Counted from the first letter of the stretch, positions 1-13,605 are shown. The stretch: 64,000 bases of DNA from Sapria himalayana (GCA_029783825.1 JAREIK010000801.1:9188891-9252890), one strand, 5' to 3'. Program-made: numbers and translations. The notes: a model not told the origin generated them from the letters alone.

Positions 1-1150
1 CCTAGGATTTTTGTGCTATTCACTTGAAATCCAATTTTCCTATCTCTTCTTTTGTAAATTTTTCTAAGTATTGCTTTTATACTTTTGAGTTCCATGCAAT
101 TATTAAGATGGAATTCATGATATTAGAATGAGGTCATGACTTTATTATCTTTTTTTCATCTTCTCTAAAGAACAAAAGTAATGGCAACAATGAATGTTGT
201 CACCCAACTAGCTCACCTCTAAAGCATGATATACTGGCTCTAGAATGATACAACTAAAAATAATTCTTTCTAAAATACAAAGTTATGGTATTGGGGATGC
301 CCACAACTCTGATATTTTTTTCTCTAAAAAAAGTATCATGATATTAGGAATGATCATCAATGATGCAATTACTCTTAGAAATACAAAGTCATGACACTGA
401 ATTTATATGAATTTTATCATTTCTCTCAAGAACACAAATTCATGATAGATAAAATGCTATGATCAGAGTAAATGTTCTCTGGAATAAAAAGTAATGATAT
501 AAAATATTGTCGTAATCCAAATTAAGTGGTATTTTGGCTCTATGTCAAATAAGTCATGATCGTAGAAATTATAATGACTATTTGTAATAGTGAGATACTT
601 GGATGTCATAATATAAGAATAAAGTCATGACCATTTTGTATTTTAGATCTAGTCTAACTATGACTCATTGAAAATGTCATAACCATGAAGATTATATTGT
701 ACATTAAAATAATTATGTCAACTTGGTAGTAGAGTCAAAATATATAAAATTACCATGACTTTTGTTGTAGAGTCATGACCAAGAAAGGATGTCATAACTA
801 CTAAATAGTATAGTGAAAATTGTACCTAAGTCAAAACATTGGAAATGTTATGACTCTCCATCACTTTTCTCTACTTCAAGTCATCACTCCACCATGTCTA
901 CCAATTTTACCTAAAATATTTCTGATTTCACTAATATTTATTAAATTCCAAAAAAAAGATATATTTAGTGAAATATCTTCCAATTAATGCTCAAATTCAT
1001 ACAAACATACTAGTAAATGCATGTAAAATAATACAAAAAAGTTGGTACATAAAGTACCAAACAAACTCATATACTAAAATTTTTGCTCGTAATCAAAAAT
1101 TAATCTCTCTTTATCTTTGAAACATATCATCAATATCAAAAAGATAAGAA
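1..1150. repeat. LTR-like dispersed repeat, copy A (cut by window start)
   Basis: This stretch has no gene. It aligns by eye with about 45,880-47,110 (copy C) and more loosely with 16,800-17,940 (copy B). All three share a stretch around 'caatttt(c)ctatctc', then a run of GTCATGAC motifs. After that comes the 'ctctCcatcacttttctct' stretch near 860, and copies A and C share an A-rich tail. Exact GTCATGAC palindromes lie at 133, 388, 624 and 772. Copies B and C continue upstream of the part seen here, so the window starts inside the repeat. It is probably the LTR or untranslated region of a gypsy element, since copies A and B each lie near gypsy pol fragments. The exact ends are not visible. 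Confidence 0.55.
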
Positions 1151-2000
1151 GAACAATGTACATCAAGAAAAATAAATATCACCATACAAAAGGATTACCA
1201 GGTCTAGGCTTGAGTGTTGAGGTGAGTTATTTTCTTTTGGAATTGAAATTCGAAATCAGTGAATTTTTTATTTTCTGTATGAATCAATGGTGCAATGACT
1301 TTAATTTTTTTAACAAAACTGAAACTACCTATTTTGGTTGCCTTCCAAAATTACTATTTTAACATCTTTAGCTAGACAATATTTCAGCTCACACTCCCCC
1401 ATTGCTTGACCTTTTCTACTCTATATTAAAAATGGTTGTCATCACTCTAATTTTTCCACCATTCTAGACTCAAGTTTTTATTCATCCTTATAATTCAATC
1501 TTTTCCATTTTATCTTAAACTCCATTTTATTTTCTGATTTCACTATAACTACCCCATAGGGCACCATGGTTGTGATTGTAAATGGTTAATATCATCAAGA
1601 CTTCAACTTTCCTACAAATAATTTGAGAAGTGAGTTGAAAACTAACACCTTTTCTCATCTGAAAAACTCTTTTTTCTTTTATATCTCACACGTAATAATT
1701 GATTTGTTTTATTGGCTGCCATGCTAGATGTTTGAGTTTGACTGAAAAATTATAAGTCTTTTTAAAAAGAAGTTTATGAAGGGACATATATATCAAATGT
1801 CATCACACATACCCACAACACTTATTCCAACCATTGTGACCAATCTTTTCTTGATGGATTGATTATCTTTTTCAATATATCTTGATCTCCTTATTTGATA
1901 TTTTTTCTTGCCTATTTTATGTGGATGATATTGATGTCCTCTATACCATGAATCTACCCTCTTGTTAGCCTAATCTTTCCAATATATGATATTATTTCAA
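1150..2000. other. No gene recognised; AT-rich, probably retroelement-derived
   Basis: The sequence continues from the LTR-like copy A and has short open frames only. A pyrimidine-rich stretch around 1,376-1,560 loosely resembles the sequence that follows copy C near 47,600. I see no protein domain and no RNA gene. Confidence 0.4.
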
Positions 2001-2760
2001 TAACTGTGATATTATCATGGATTTGTAATCATGCCTAGCTCATAAAATTTTAATAGCTATAATATTAATTCTCCAGTATAGTAACTAAGTATGCTACTAG
2101 TGCTCAAGATCATGACTAATTTTATAAAGCCATAGTTTTATCTTTATATGGCTCAAATGTCTCAAGTTAGAGCTATGATATTGTTATAAAGAGTCATGAA
2201 TGACTTTTGATCTATAGTAAAATAAAGAGTCATAAATACTCGAATCAAAGTTGTGGTGATTATTCAAAGATGTGACTTTTGTGTCACTAAATATTATAGA
2301 TAACATTACTTAAGTATGACCAATTCTAATGCATTAATTTTTGTCCTCAAAGAAAAGCATCGCCAGGACTTATTTGCACAAGCTACATGCAAGTGTCATA
2401 GTCACTTCATATTGTCATAGTCATATACTTATCAAGGATGAATGGTTAATGTAGCAGCCTCCATAAAGCATAGTGACCACAAAACATTGTTAGAAGTTAT
2501 CGTACCCTCTACAACTATTCACAACACCACATCCTTATATGGACTAAAAATGAATAATACATGAAGTCATGACCATTTCATAATCCATTGACTTCATTTT
2601 ATAGACAAATTAGGCCAAAGTCATGGTCATTGCTAGTATCATGGTAATGTATTAAAGAAAAATCAAGATATCAAATAATGTCATGACCATATTCTATAGT
2701 CACAGCCTCAAATAGAAGAGATAAAAGCCAAAGTCATGACTTCTATTCAGAAGTAGCGAC
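2000..2760. repeat. Block of GTCATGAC-type motifs
   Basis: A second run of the palindromic motif, with exact copies at 2,566, 2,680 and 2,733 and many one-base variants (gtcataac, tcatgact). Spacing is irregular, about 20-60 bases. No coding potential is seen. It probably belongs to the same retroelement as copy A and lies upstream of the gypsy fragment at 3.9-5.4 kb. Confidence 0.5.
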
Positions 2761-2769
2761 TTCTTACTT

Positions 2770-3900
2770 AGAGAAATGCAAGGCTATCCAAGTATAAAAG
2801 AGTAAATTTAAGAATTTTTAGAAAATCTATCTTCTTCTTTCCCCTCATGAAACAAGCAAAATTCATGATAACTATAAATCCTAGAAAAAAATTTCATACT
2901 TCTTAGGAGTTCTACAAGTAAGCAAGTGATGCAAGACCAATATCAATCTCTAGGTTTGGGGCATAACTTTCAAAATCTTTTCCTCTAAGAATAAATTAAA
3001 GAATTTATAATAAATTTGTGTGTTTTTTGGTTTGTGTTATTTGGAATATGTGATGTAATGGTTTAGAATGATTAATACAATATTAGTTTTCTTTTATTTT
3101 ATATTTATGGATATTTATAATAGTGATTAAATATAACTCAAATTAAGATTTTGAATAATTGTGGGTTGTGTGAGGTTGTTATGAAAGGTGGTAATAGGTA
3201 AGTTATGAGACTCACTCATGTATATGATAGAAAGATAGTGAGACTATTTCCAATTATAATGCATGAGATAAACTCATATGTTGAAACCCAAAGTTTGAGT
3301 ATGTTAATCATCATGAGTATAATACTTACAATGCTAAAAGTATGAATACTTTTACATACTAATTCATTATGCATATCTTAAAGGGACTAGTTCTTGATTG
3401 GGATGAATATTATATAGAATATTATTTCTATGGTTCACCTTTAGTATGAGAATCACATCATCACTAAAGAGGAGTATGACAAGAAATCTTGGAGACATGC
3501 ATGAGTGTGATTCACAAGACAGTAACAACCCTTATGGGTCTATCTCACTCGTATGATTCTCACTGGTGAAACTTGAAGTAAATATATATTAATTATGCAA
3601 GTATGATAATTACAAAGCTGTAAGTACAAATACTTATAAACCATGTCAATCTTTTGTCTTAAAATAATAAAGTCTAGTGAATAAGAGTATATATATTGAG
3701 AAACATTATAAAGTCAAATTAGTGTTTAAGATTTAAAAGAAAAGATTCATTTTGGTTTCACTAGTTACAAGCCAACTATAATAAAAGAACAAAATAAGGC
3801 TCAATGTTGCTGATGCATGAAACAATTAATGTTACTGTGTGTATTCTCATTAGATTACAAGCATACACTTTCCAGTTGGTATTAACACTACCGACATGGT
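2770..3900. other. No gene recognised
   Basis: AT-rich sequence without a recognisable protein, RNA or repeat boundary. Because gypsy gag-protease remnants follow directly, it may be the leader and early gag of that element, decayed beyond recognition. Confidence 0.35.
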
Positions 3901-3949
3901 TATCATTCAATTCAAGATTATGTTAAAAAATTTCACTAGCTAGCTTTAT

Positions 3950-5420
3950 GTGTAGATCTTTGAGTGTCCAAAAGCCAAAAGATTCCTAAATTCATTGATT
4001 TTATATATAAATGCATCTTGCTTTTAGGATTGAGACAACTCCAATGGAGAGGGAATCATAATCAAACATCTTTCATGCCTTCTATAAAAACACCAAGAAT
4101 TCTAATGAGTAAGGGACACATGGTAGAGGGAAAATGTGAGATAACTAAAATTCCATTCCCTATTATGGAGATCACACAACATCAATGGAATTTGAATACA
4201 AACAACACATGATCTGGCAATTCAAATGCAGTTCTTATAGACAACAAGTGTTATCATTGTTGGTAGGTTGGATATCTTTCTTAGTGATGTTGTAAAAAAA
4301 CTAGTCAATTTGACCACTTTTGATGCTTATCACAAAAACGATAGCATTTATATTGAAGTTGAATAATATACAAAAATGATGCTGAATGAGACAATCCTAT
4401 TTATAAACTTGGGGATTTATATTTAGTGCTTTGTAAATTAATATAGTGACCAACAAAGGAAGAGTACCCACAACAACACCACATCTTGAAGACTAGGTGT
4501 GTAGTCAATCAATGTGCTTGTGATCTTATTATTGATAGTATAAAAAGTGAGAACACTATGTCCAAGACTATGGTGGACAAGTTATAACTGGCTACATAGA
4601 AAGGTCCTTCACCAAAGAGGTGGGTGAGTTAAAAGAAACAAAATAGTGTTGTATAATTTTCTCTATTGGAAAATATTAAGCTGAAGTTTAGTGAAATTTC
4701 ATTGGTTTCAGAACTAGTCATATTATACTTGGAAAACCATGGAAATTCAATTAAAGTACCTGACATAATAGCTAGAAGAACTTCTACACATTTTACAAAG
4801 ACAATGTGGATGTTGCCTTAACACCAATGAAGTAATAAGATCTATGGCAAACACTAAAAAATTTTTAGTTTAGTTCCTAATGATATGATTGTCACTTAAG
4901 ATTCTTGATGAGATTCAATCATGGTTATCAAAATTCAGAGATGTGATAACTAAATATATCTCGTAGGCTTGCAAACTTTGAAAAATATTCAGCACCATAT
5001 TAATCGTGTTCCTAGTACAAGCTTGCTAATCCTGCTTCACTATTGTATGAGCCATAAGTAGCATCAATTGTTGTAAGGTCCCATCAATAATCTTCTCTAA
5101 AATAATTTATTCAATAATAGAGCATGAGTCTCCCAATTATACCTACATATTTTGACTCAACAAAAATATGGAAGTTAGAGAAAGTGCATTGATTGTTGAG
5201 TCATCAACAAGAGTATAACAGCCTTTTGATTCCCATTTTTTTCATTTTGTTCATATGCTTGACATGGTGAGAGGATCAAGGTAGTGTTTAAAGATGGATT
5301 TGAGAAGTGGATATCAACCAAATAAAATTCAACATGTCATGCAATCAATGAAGAATAACATTGGGTTATATGAATGATTAGTTATAATAATCAAACCATC
5401 AAATGCAATGACCAGCTTCA
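3950..5420 (+). pseudogene. Ty3/gypsy retrotransposon remnant 1 (gag end, protease, start of RT)
   Basis: Translated in shifting frames, this gives landmarks of a plant gypsy polyprotein in the right order. A degraded zinc knuckle starts CYHCW near 4,248. A retropepsin-like segment reads CDLIIDS near 4,520. The later protease region contains FSIGKY near 4,660 and HIILGKPW near 4,720. A reverse-transcriptase start reads MDLRSGYQ at 5,294-5,317, followed by a GLYE stretch. Stops and frameshifts interrupt it throughout, so no product is expected. The RT is lost after about 5,420. The same family appears at 12.6-15.6 kb and 18.0-19.4 kb. Landmarks are seen directly; the family is assigned from general knowledge of gypsy pol. 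Confidence 0.75.
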
Positions 5421-5424
5421 TACG

Positions 5425-6990
5425 ATTGGTAAACATGATATTTCAAACTTTCATTTAAAAATTTGTTATAATTTATTTTGATAACATTTTGATATGCAAC
5501 CATGTTAAACGGGAACACTTGCAATGTCTAAAGTTTTCAATTCACTAAGGAAGAAAAAGTTGTATGCCAATTAGAAGAGGTGTAGCTCCAAGGATGACAA
5601 TTCAAACATCCATGATTTGTTCACAAGCTTTTAAAGAAAAAGGATTAGTCAAGACAAGTTTAAAACTATTTGAAATTGACCCACACCTATAAATTGTATT
5701 GAGGTTCCATTGCAACTCCTCACAAATTGCCTTAAGTAAAAGCAACTTTGGATATACAAACCTAAAAAATTAATATTTTGTAATTGTAAAGCATCATAAT
5801 ATTTTGTAGTCCTGAGAGATAATACCCCAACTACTAAAGCATCATAATAAATTTCATTGATTTTATTAAAATCTAGTATTTTCATTACATGTTCATTTCT
5901 TACAAAATATTGATTTTTTGTAATAAATGAATGCAATTTATTTCATAAGTGAAAATCTCAATGAATCAAGATAAAAATGATTGGAAATGAGCTAGAAATA
6001 TATGCAATTTCATAGTTCATGGTAAAAATGTGAGTTATATCTGATTCAGAAAGTGTTTATGTTAAGCACAGATTGTCAAGCTCTCAAACAAGTTATAATG
6101 GATGTATGCTTAATGGACTTTTACATTCATAAGTTTACATTTTGTATTCATCCTGAGTCTAGACATTCAAAAAAAAAGTAGGTGATACACTCTCCCATCA
6201 AAAATTATGTTTAGAATTGTTCATAGTGAAATTATTGAGGTTTTACATGTTAAAAAACATGTATACTAAAGATTTGCATAGCAAGGATGAATGATAGAAG
6301 GCTACAGCTATAATTATATAAGAGGATTAGATACATGACTTATTTTTATTTTTTGAGAAACATTTATATATTGCTTGAGTGTCTCTCATAAAGCATATAT
6401 GTAGAAATTCAACCTTATATCATTTGAATTGAATCTAGATCGATCCACTAAAGAAAAAGTTTATAAGTTCTCAAACATACCAATTCACTCCCATAATCCA
6501 TCCTTCTGCAATTCAAAAGAAGAATTCTTCCTACATCACCTTGGAAATGATATGATTTGAAGAATATATGCACATGTTTTTATCAAATCATTTTAAGAAG
6601 TCTTTTGTGATTATTGATTTCGTAGTTCAACAAAACTCTAGAGTTAATAGTGCTAGATTTATGTGAGTCTAAATGTGGATGCTCATTTATAAACTCTCTC
6701 AAATCCATGTGTCAAAAGATAAAACTATCAAACATACTAAAAATATGAAACTATTTTTCATGAAACTTACTCAAACAAATAGTTATAGATGAAACCTAAG
6801 TCAAAACATTGGAAGAATAAATTGAAGGCAACATTATTGACATGGTTCTTTACTAATAGCACTGAATATAACTCTTGTCATCATTAAAATTAAGCTTCAA
6901 AAATTGAACCAACTTGATTAGTAGAACTATAACTACTAATGTAATACCACTATAATTAGTTGTGCACACCACCAAAAAACTAACTAGAGT
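5425..6990. other. No gene recognised
   Basis: AT-rich sequence with short random open frames. It may be the eroded 3' part of the preceding gypsy element, but I could not recognise RNase H or integrase motifs. Confidence 0.35.
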
Positions 6991-6992
6991 AA

Positions 6993-7517
6993 TAGAGATG
7001 TTAACTAGGTCGGGAAGCCTAAGTATGACCCACTGCATTACACGGTTGAACCATGCCTGTCACGACATGGTTCATGACATTGTTTATAACCATGCTTTTA
7101 AATGTTGTGGACCAGCCTGGGGCACATGTGAGCCAATATCAAGCCCTACTAGCCAAACTAGCTAAGCCGAGTCTTGATCTAGGCTAGCCTCAAATGAACT
7201 AGGATAGCCTGACATTACCCATGCTAGCTTAGAATGAACTAGATTATTATGGTCTAACCCAAGCTAGCTTGTCTTCACCCAGGCTAGCCTAGAATAAACT
7301 GAATTAGTTTGGCTAGGATTGACCCAGCATAGCACGACTTGGTATGACCCACCCAAAAGTTGTGCCTATAGACCATGCTAGATGCCCCTTTTTAGAACCA
7401 TGCCTACATGGCATGGACCATGTTACATATTGTGTCGAGTGGGGCACGACATGGTGGCTTTGACGAGCCTAAAAAAATAAGTTGTGCTTACACAACATGA
7501 CTTGTTTGAGACCTCTA
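6993..7517. mobile_element. Decayed non-autonomous hAT element
   Basis: It begins TAGAGATGTTAA and ends TTTGAGACCTCTA. These resemble the ends of the fresh hAT copy at 12,773-13,331 (TAGAGGTGTCAA and TTGACATCTCTA) in inverted orientation. The flanking octamers (tagagtaa, tacatcaa) match at only 5 of 8 positions, as expected for an old target duplication. The inside has palindromic 'ctagcc/ggctag' subrepeats from about 7,150 to 7,330, plus CATGG and CATGAC words where the fresh copy has CACGG. That pattern fits C-to-T decay at methylated CpG. No transposase is present. Confidence 0.65.
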
Positions 7518-7519
7518 TA

Positions 7520-10500
7520 CATCAAGCATGATCAATATTAACCTTGGGCAACATTACTGAATGAAACCTAATCTAATATCATCAAAACCAATATGTTCTA
7601 GTAATATTGAAGTTTATATAAGTAATACTAACATGCATGGATCACCAAACCCTAGTTAAATTGATGTATATAGTCTTGTCAACTCAAGAAATCAAAACAA
7701 GAACTATAAAAAAATGTGTTGTCAAAAATACTTTAAAAATGAATGAACACGAGATTTTCTTACTTCCTAAAGTTTCTAGAATTCTAATTTTGTTTTCAAA
7801 AATTTTCAAAACTTATTTTAAAATTTTTTTAAACAATAATGGGTTCTTTCCTAAAAGGCTGTGAGAAAACAAAATTTTGTTCGAAGTCATTCATCATATT
7901 GACTAGAAAATTTATAAAGAAGAGAATGAGCTAAAAAGAAGTGTTTGAATCATTTTATTCAAAATTAATTTTTTATTCATGAACCAACCAACAAGAATTT
8001 TGAAGCAATAACTCTCATCAATAAAATGAGAGTTATTTTGGTACTTTAGGTTCAACATGACATGAATACTAAGACTTATATCCTAAAATATTTAGGAAAT
8101 GTTTTTAAAGTAAGCCAAATTTTCTATGAGATCACTCAATTACCCAATTTGGGAGTAGATACAAATATCCATGTAATGTATTATAATATAAGTATCTTGA
8201 GGCAAGCGACCTCAACTCTTTTTCTTTCATATCTTTGAAAATGTTACTTGGGATTAGATTATGAAAATTCTTCAAGTTGATGTCATTTGTTAGTATTGGT
8301 TTCTAGACAAAAAAAAATTGTTTGACCAATTAAATTTAGGTATCATTGAAACATTTTCTCTATCCTGAAACATGAAAATAACATATAAAAAAAAAGAAAT
8401 CAAACCAAGAAGAATGTCTAAAAAGTATTATCTCTAATACCATTAGTTATAAATCTAATGGCATTAGGATGCTTATAATACCACATGAATTGACTATAAT
8501 ACAAATCATTAATGGATATAAAACTATATAATGATGTAACAAAGTTAGCCAATGATACAAAATAAAATAAAACAAATAAAAAATGTCATCAAACACAAAA
8601 CATAGAGTATGAGAAACCCCCTTACAAAATTATATGAAGGTGCTACTCTTGTATTATTTAAAAAAATACCCTAAACTTCACAATGAAAAAAAATAACACC
8701 TTTCTTTATCAAATGTAATAAAAGCATAATAACTAATGAGAACACAAAATTTGCAACCCAAAGAGCCAAATTTTCAAAAATTATTTGGAGGAAATTGATG
8801 CCTATCAAAAATTTATTCTCCTCCATGAAAAATGTAATAACACAATCAAATACCTAAATACAATTCATAAAAATATTCAAAATAATGTCTGGTAAAGAGA
8901 AATTGTCTACTATTTGGGTTGTTCTTTAAGTTATTATTGAACTTTGATTGAAATTGCATAATTTGGAATCCAATTTGTTGCATTCTAAATTTAAAGAATT
9001 TTTTGGATTCTGGCTTTCAATTGATTACAAAAATCTTAACGTGGGAGTCACATCTTGACACCTATTGAGATTTAATAAAAATATTTGAATCCATTAAAAA
9101 TTTCTCAAAATCTTAAGGGGTTTTACCATCCAAATTGAAACTTGGTTTGATGCACAACAAGGATTTGATCAATTAAACCACTATTTTTATCAATTAAGAA
9201 TTCATTATATGAAATGATCTCCCAAATAATTTTTAAGATAAATTATTTTATGGTATTTTTCTTTCTAGGAAAATTACTTTTCAAAAAAAAAAATATTTTG
9301 AGGTGATGTGTGTTTAAGGTCTTGTTGTCATCTTTGTTGCATAATAGTTGGTCGAATGACTATAGTTTTTGGAAGAACTCTAATTGATGCTTTGAAGTGT
9401 CAACCAATCAATTAATTAAATGGATATTGATGTAAATTACTATCATATAATTTAAGCATGTAGTGAGACATATTTGTTAAAAGGTAGAACAATCAATCTT
9501 AAACACACTAGTGCTTTAGCATCTCAACTAAAGCATCAATTTTATGTCAAAATTAATGGGTCTTGGGCATTTTTATTGACTTTTAGATTTGTCTTGGAAA
9601 CGTCCCTAACTACTTCATAAGCAACATGTGCGGATGTCTCTATTATTTGAATTTCAACTAATTGATGTATTTGTGCTTTTCGACATTATTGATGTGTTAG
9701 CATCCTTAGCATATATAATTTCCACACTGAAATGTTTTTTTTTGAAGTACTAATATAATGTGAGAAGTGGCATTGTTGGCTTATTAACTATTACTTGATC
9801 AACACATTAGAAATAAAATCCATTAATTATTTATGTTGACCAATATCGATTAGATCACATGTAGAATTCCATAACATATTTATCCATCAAAATGCACTTG
9901 ATTGATCCATTTTTAGGATATAAGTATTGAACATTAATGAGTACAGTGATTAATGTGTTTTAAATATTCATTGAAGTGGTGAATTACGGTCAAAGGGTCA
10001 AATTTTTATTCATTTTGAGTATTCAATAGCATGGTCAATTAGATTCTACTTTCTTGTGGAAGTTGATTTAGAGAAGAAAATTTAAATAAATTTATTGTTT
10101 TGATACTTAGAAAAAAATAAACAATAATATGATGGAGAGTTTACTTTTGTCTATGAATTATGGAAGTTAATTTTCATATTGTCAATGATCTTAATTATGA
10201 AAAATAAAAGTATTAACTTGAAATTTAAATCTATCTATGATCACATAACATGTTCCCCTAATCAATTTTTGACAGGCTCTTCTTTTCATATATGAGGTTT
10301 TTGTTAGTCCAAGATATTTATTCAAAACTATTAAGCATTTTAATTGACTTCTCCCAAATATTTTTCAACATACTTAGTCATTATACCTAACCAATAATAA
10401 TAATATTTTTATATGCCATGAACAAATCTATTAAAAACTATCTTTATAAAAGTTTAAATTCATCATTGAAGATAATAATTTCAAAACAAAATATGTTTGG

Positions 10501-10850
10501 GCTGAGAACATATTCATAGTCATGGTTTCCCCAATTGATGTTTCTTTTCTTGGCAAACATTTTCTTGCATAATGTGGATGTGGGCTGGCGTACTTTGATG
10601 ACCATGTTTTTTTTTTGGTGAAAAATCCAATTATTTGAAAGAAAAAGTATTATTATTGGGTGCATACCATATATTAAGAAAAACTAATGGCTGAATAATC
10701 AACTCTTATAATTATAGGAAATGTTAAAACTTTATATAGAATACATGTGTAATAACATCCCACTTGAAGTTGTCAATATAGGGATAAAAAAATATTTAAA
10801 TCACAAAAATACCTAAAAACTTTTTAAATAAAAAATAAGTAACTCATTGT
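7520..10850. other. No gene recognised; possible copia LTR in the later part
   Basis: About 3.3 kb of AT-rich sequence with no convincing domain on either strand. The stretch from about 9,300 to 9,960 repeats words such as 'ttgatc' and 'caatcaatta'. It lies on the 3' side of the reverse-strand copia remnant at 10,860-11,840, so it may hold that element's LTR. That placement is inference from position only. Confidence 0.3.
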
Positions 10851-10859
10851 CTTTGGCTT

Positions 10860-11840
10860 CAATATGGCCTCATGAGATAATAGGTCCTTTGGAAATGTCA
10901 ATCTTGACAATAAAGAAAGGAAGTAGCCCTTGGAAAGAGGTTTGGTTAGAAAATTTCCCAGCTAGGATAAAGAATGAGCAAGTGAAACCTTGAGAAAATT
11001 AGCAAAAACTTTATTTTATAGCAAGAAAATGAAGAATCTAAAGCTACATGCTTCATGTATGGCTATGAAAGATTAGACTTGTACAAAAATATGCTGAACT
11101 TATCACTAAAGAATTGTTTGAAATTATGGAAGAGTCTTATCACCAAACTAAGAAAGTAAGTCAAATGCCCAAGTTGCCTCTGTAGTGGTAAAAGTGACAA
11201 TTTGATATTCTACCTTCATTGAGGAGCAAGCCATGGTTCTCTATTTCTTAAAGCACAAAGATAAAAAATTTCTCCAAAAATCAAAATAAAAGAAAGCATA
11301 CAAATAGCCATTTTTATCACTAATCCTTTTAGTATCGAAATAAGCTTCGAGTAACCTCTTTGCAACCCTCCCATTAATTTGGCTCGATACATGTATGAAC
11401 TAGGTAAGTTTGCTGATGAAAAAAAAGACAAGTACGAATGAGCTAGAGATATCAATGACTAGTGGTTTAAAAACACAATTGTGGCATTCCCTAGTGGAGA
11501 ACTATCATGATAAGTGAGATACCTAATCAAGGATGGTAGAGTTAAATGGTCATTTATAGTATCTACATGATACTTAGATAGGTCATCTGCACATTTACGT
11601 TAAGATAAGAATACACCTATAAAATTGGGAATTATCTCTACTAATAAATATGTAGCTCAGAGAACCAAGGTACATAATGAAAAAATAATGAGCAAAAGCA
11701 TCGACAAATGATTGAACCAAGGAAAAACATATGCTTGTGAAAATAATGTCACCCACATATATATTTGTTCTTTGAGAACTTTTCAAATTTACCAAGATCT
11801 CATGTGATGTTCATCTATGACTTATCAATCAACCATTCAA
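10860..11840 (-). pseudogene. Ty1/copia retrotransposon remnant (end of RT and RNase H), reverse strand
   Basis: On the reverse strand the region near 11,750 reads VGDIIFTSICFSLVQSF, the copia RT motif normally written YVDDI(I/L)F. The first catalytic Asp of the pair is replaced by Gly. Further downstream, near 11,200, comes KK-RTMACSSMKVEY, the typical copia RNase H stretch (KKQRTVARSSTEAEY). A degraded 'LTKPL'-like end follows near 10,930. Several stops and frameshifts exclude function. Gag, protease and integrase are not recognisable upstream of it. Confidence 0.75.
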
Positions 11841-11849
11841 TATTAAATG

Positions 11850-12600
11850 TGTCAATTTCATTATACCGAGGTTACTTTTGCATAACCAATAGTCAACATG
11901 TCAAGGTAATTTCATTAAATAAAAAAACAACTAACAAAACTTAGATGCGTTTAAACTATCACTATTGCACTATATCTCATAATAATTCCAAAATTAAATG
12001 TGTTTGATCGTGATTATTACTGAGATTATTGACCAGTGTAAAATTTTATCGTATGCATCTACCCTGTGGTTGGTAAGTGGGGATTGGGGGGAGGGAAAAA
12101 AATTAAAAAAAACCAACAAAAAAAAAGTTAAAAGTTAAAAAATATATATATACAAAAAAAAAAGAAATTTGATTGAACACCTAGGTACCTATTTGTGAGC
12201 TATCTTTCGAATATTATTTTTCTCAATTTATTTTTTGCATACAATTGCATAGTTTATATTCAATTTTATCCTAATAAGTCCAATTATTTGGCAATTTCTA
12301 TGAAAAATATCAATAAAATCTCAATTATTATTTGTTTAAGTTAAGAATCAAAAGAGTAAGTAACAACCTTACTTATTATTGTATAAACAATGTCTAATCC
12401 TACCAATATGAGTACTCCAAAAGTAATGATTTAACATTATTTATTGAAATCATAATAATTTAAATGAAACATATAATGAAGCTACAAGAAGAATATATTC
12501 ATGAATGGTTGGATCAAATATAGAATATCCAATGGGAGTGATCATAAAATATTATAGCAGAAGGAAGAAAATTTAGCAGATAATGTGTGTCAATGACTAT
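11850..12600. other. No gene recognised; A-rich stretch
   Basis: AT-rich DNA with poly-purine runs around 12,080-12,165 (G-run, then A-runs). No domain is seen. The gypsy remnant 2 gag becomes recognisable only after about 12,700. Confidence 0.35.
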
Positions 12601-12772
12601 ATGAGATTGTGGAGAAGAATATGAGAAGGAATATAATTAAGCTTTAGTTATTAGACATGAAAGAAATGGCATTTAAGAAAAGTTAGGAAGCATGAAGATA
12701 ATAACCTAAGTAGATTTAAAATGAAAATGCATTCATTCCCAAGTAAACATTATCTAGAAGCATGTATTGAAT

Positions 12773-13331
12773 TAGAGGTGTCAAACGGGCCGTGCCGAGC
12801 CGGCCCGACACATTTTTTCCAGGCCCAACTGGGCTTTCGTGCAGGGCCAGGCACGGCACGGAACAGTAACCATGTCGTGCCTGTCCCGGCACGGTTTTTT
12901 AGGGGTTCAGCCCGGCACGGGCCCGCAACACGATTCTCCGGGTCCAGCTCGGATCAGACCGAACCCTAAATTAAAAAAAATTAGGGTTTCGGCGCGCCCG
13001 AAACCAAAATTTTTAAAAAAATTAGGGATTGTGCGCGCCCGAAACCCTAATTCTAAAAAAAATTAGGAATTGGGCGCGCCCGAAATCCTAATATTAAAAA
13101 AAATTAGGGTTTCGACGCCCAGTAACCCTAATTTAAAAAAAAAAAAAAATTCAGCACGGTACCGTACCGGGCCAAGCACGGCACGAGGCCCGGTTGGCCT
13201 CGGCACGGCACGGCACGATTGTGCCGTGGTCAGTCACAGCACGAGCCCGGGCATGAAAAATTCCCGTGCCGGGCCGACCCAGGCAGGGTTGAACCGTGCC
13301 TCGTGCCGGGCCGGCCCGGTTGACATCTCTA
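12773..13331. mobile_element. Fresh non-autonomous hAT element with perfect 8-bp target duplication
   Basis: The element starts TAGAGGTGTCAA and ends TTGACATCTCTA, an inverted pair of hAT-like ends. It is flanked on both sides by TATTGAAT (12,765-12,772 and 13,332-13,339), an exact 8-bp target duplication, which is the length typical of the hAT superfamily. The interior is unusually GC- and CpG-rich (GGCACGG, CGGGCC words), unlike all surroundings. It contains about four palindromic subrepeats from about 12,960 to 13,150. In these, CGCGCCCGAAA and CCCTAA halves alternate with TTAGGG halves around A-runs. There is no transposase, so it must have moved with another element's enzyme. The intact duplication and retained CpG indicate a recent insertion. 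Confidence 0.9.
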
Positions 13332-13605
13332 TATTGAATGGGAAAAGAAGTTAGAATTGGTCTTTTATTGGCACAACTATTTGGACTTAAAAAAAAATAA
13401 AACTAGTAGATATTGAATTTATTGCTTATACCATTGTTTTGTGGGATCAACTATCATTGATTATAAGATGAATAGAGAACATATGATAGAGATAATAGAT
13501 GAAAAGAGAACATTAATGCAAGAGAGGTTTACTGCAAGCCAACACTACAAAGGTTTATATAAAAAATTATGAAGCTTGACATAATGGAGTAGAAGTACAA
13601 AAGAT

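Noticed and set aside
115..860. CRISPR-like array from evenly repeated GTCATGAC motifs
   Set aside because: Spacing is irregular, repeats are only 8 bases with many variants, the DNA is plant, and no cas genes are present.
12960..13150. TTAGGG/CCCTAA words suggesting interstitial telomere repeat
   Set aside because: The words alternate in orientation within longer palindromic units and are separated by A-runs and CGCGCCCG. They are not tandem telomere units and belong to the hAT core.
12721..13354. Overlapping GC-rich open frames of 75-94 codons
   Set aside because: They lie across the hAT element and its subrepeats, have Arg/Gly/Pro-rich composition in all frames, and match no protein family I know.
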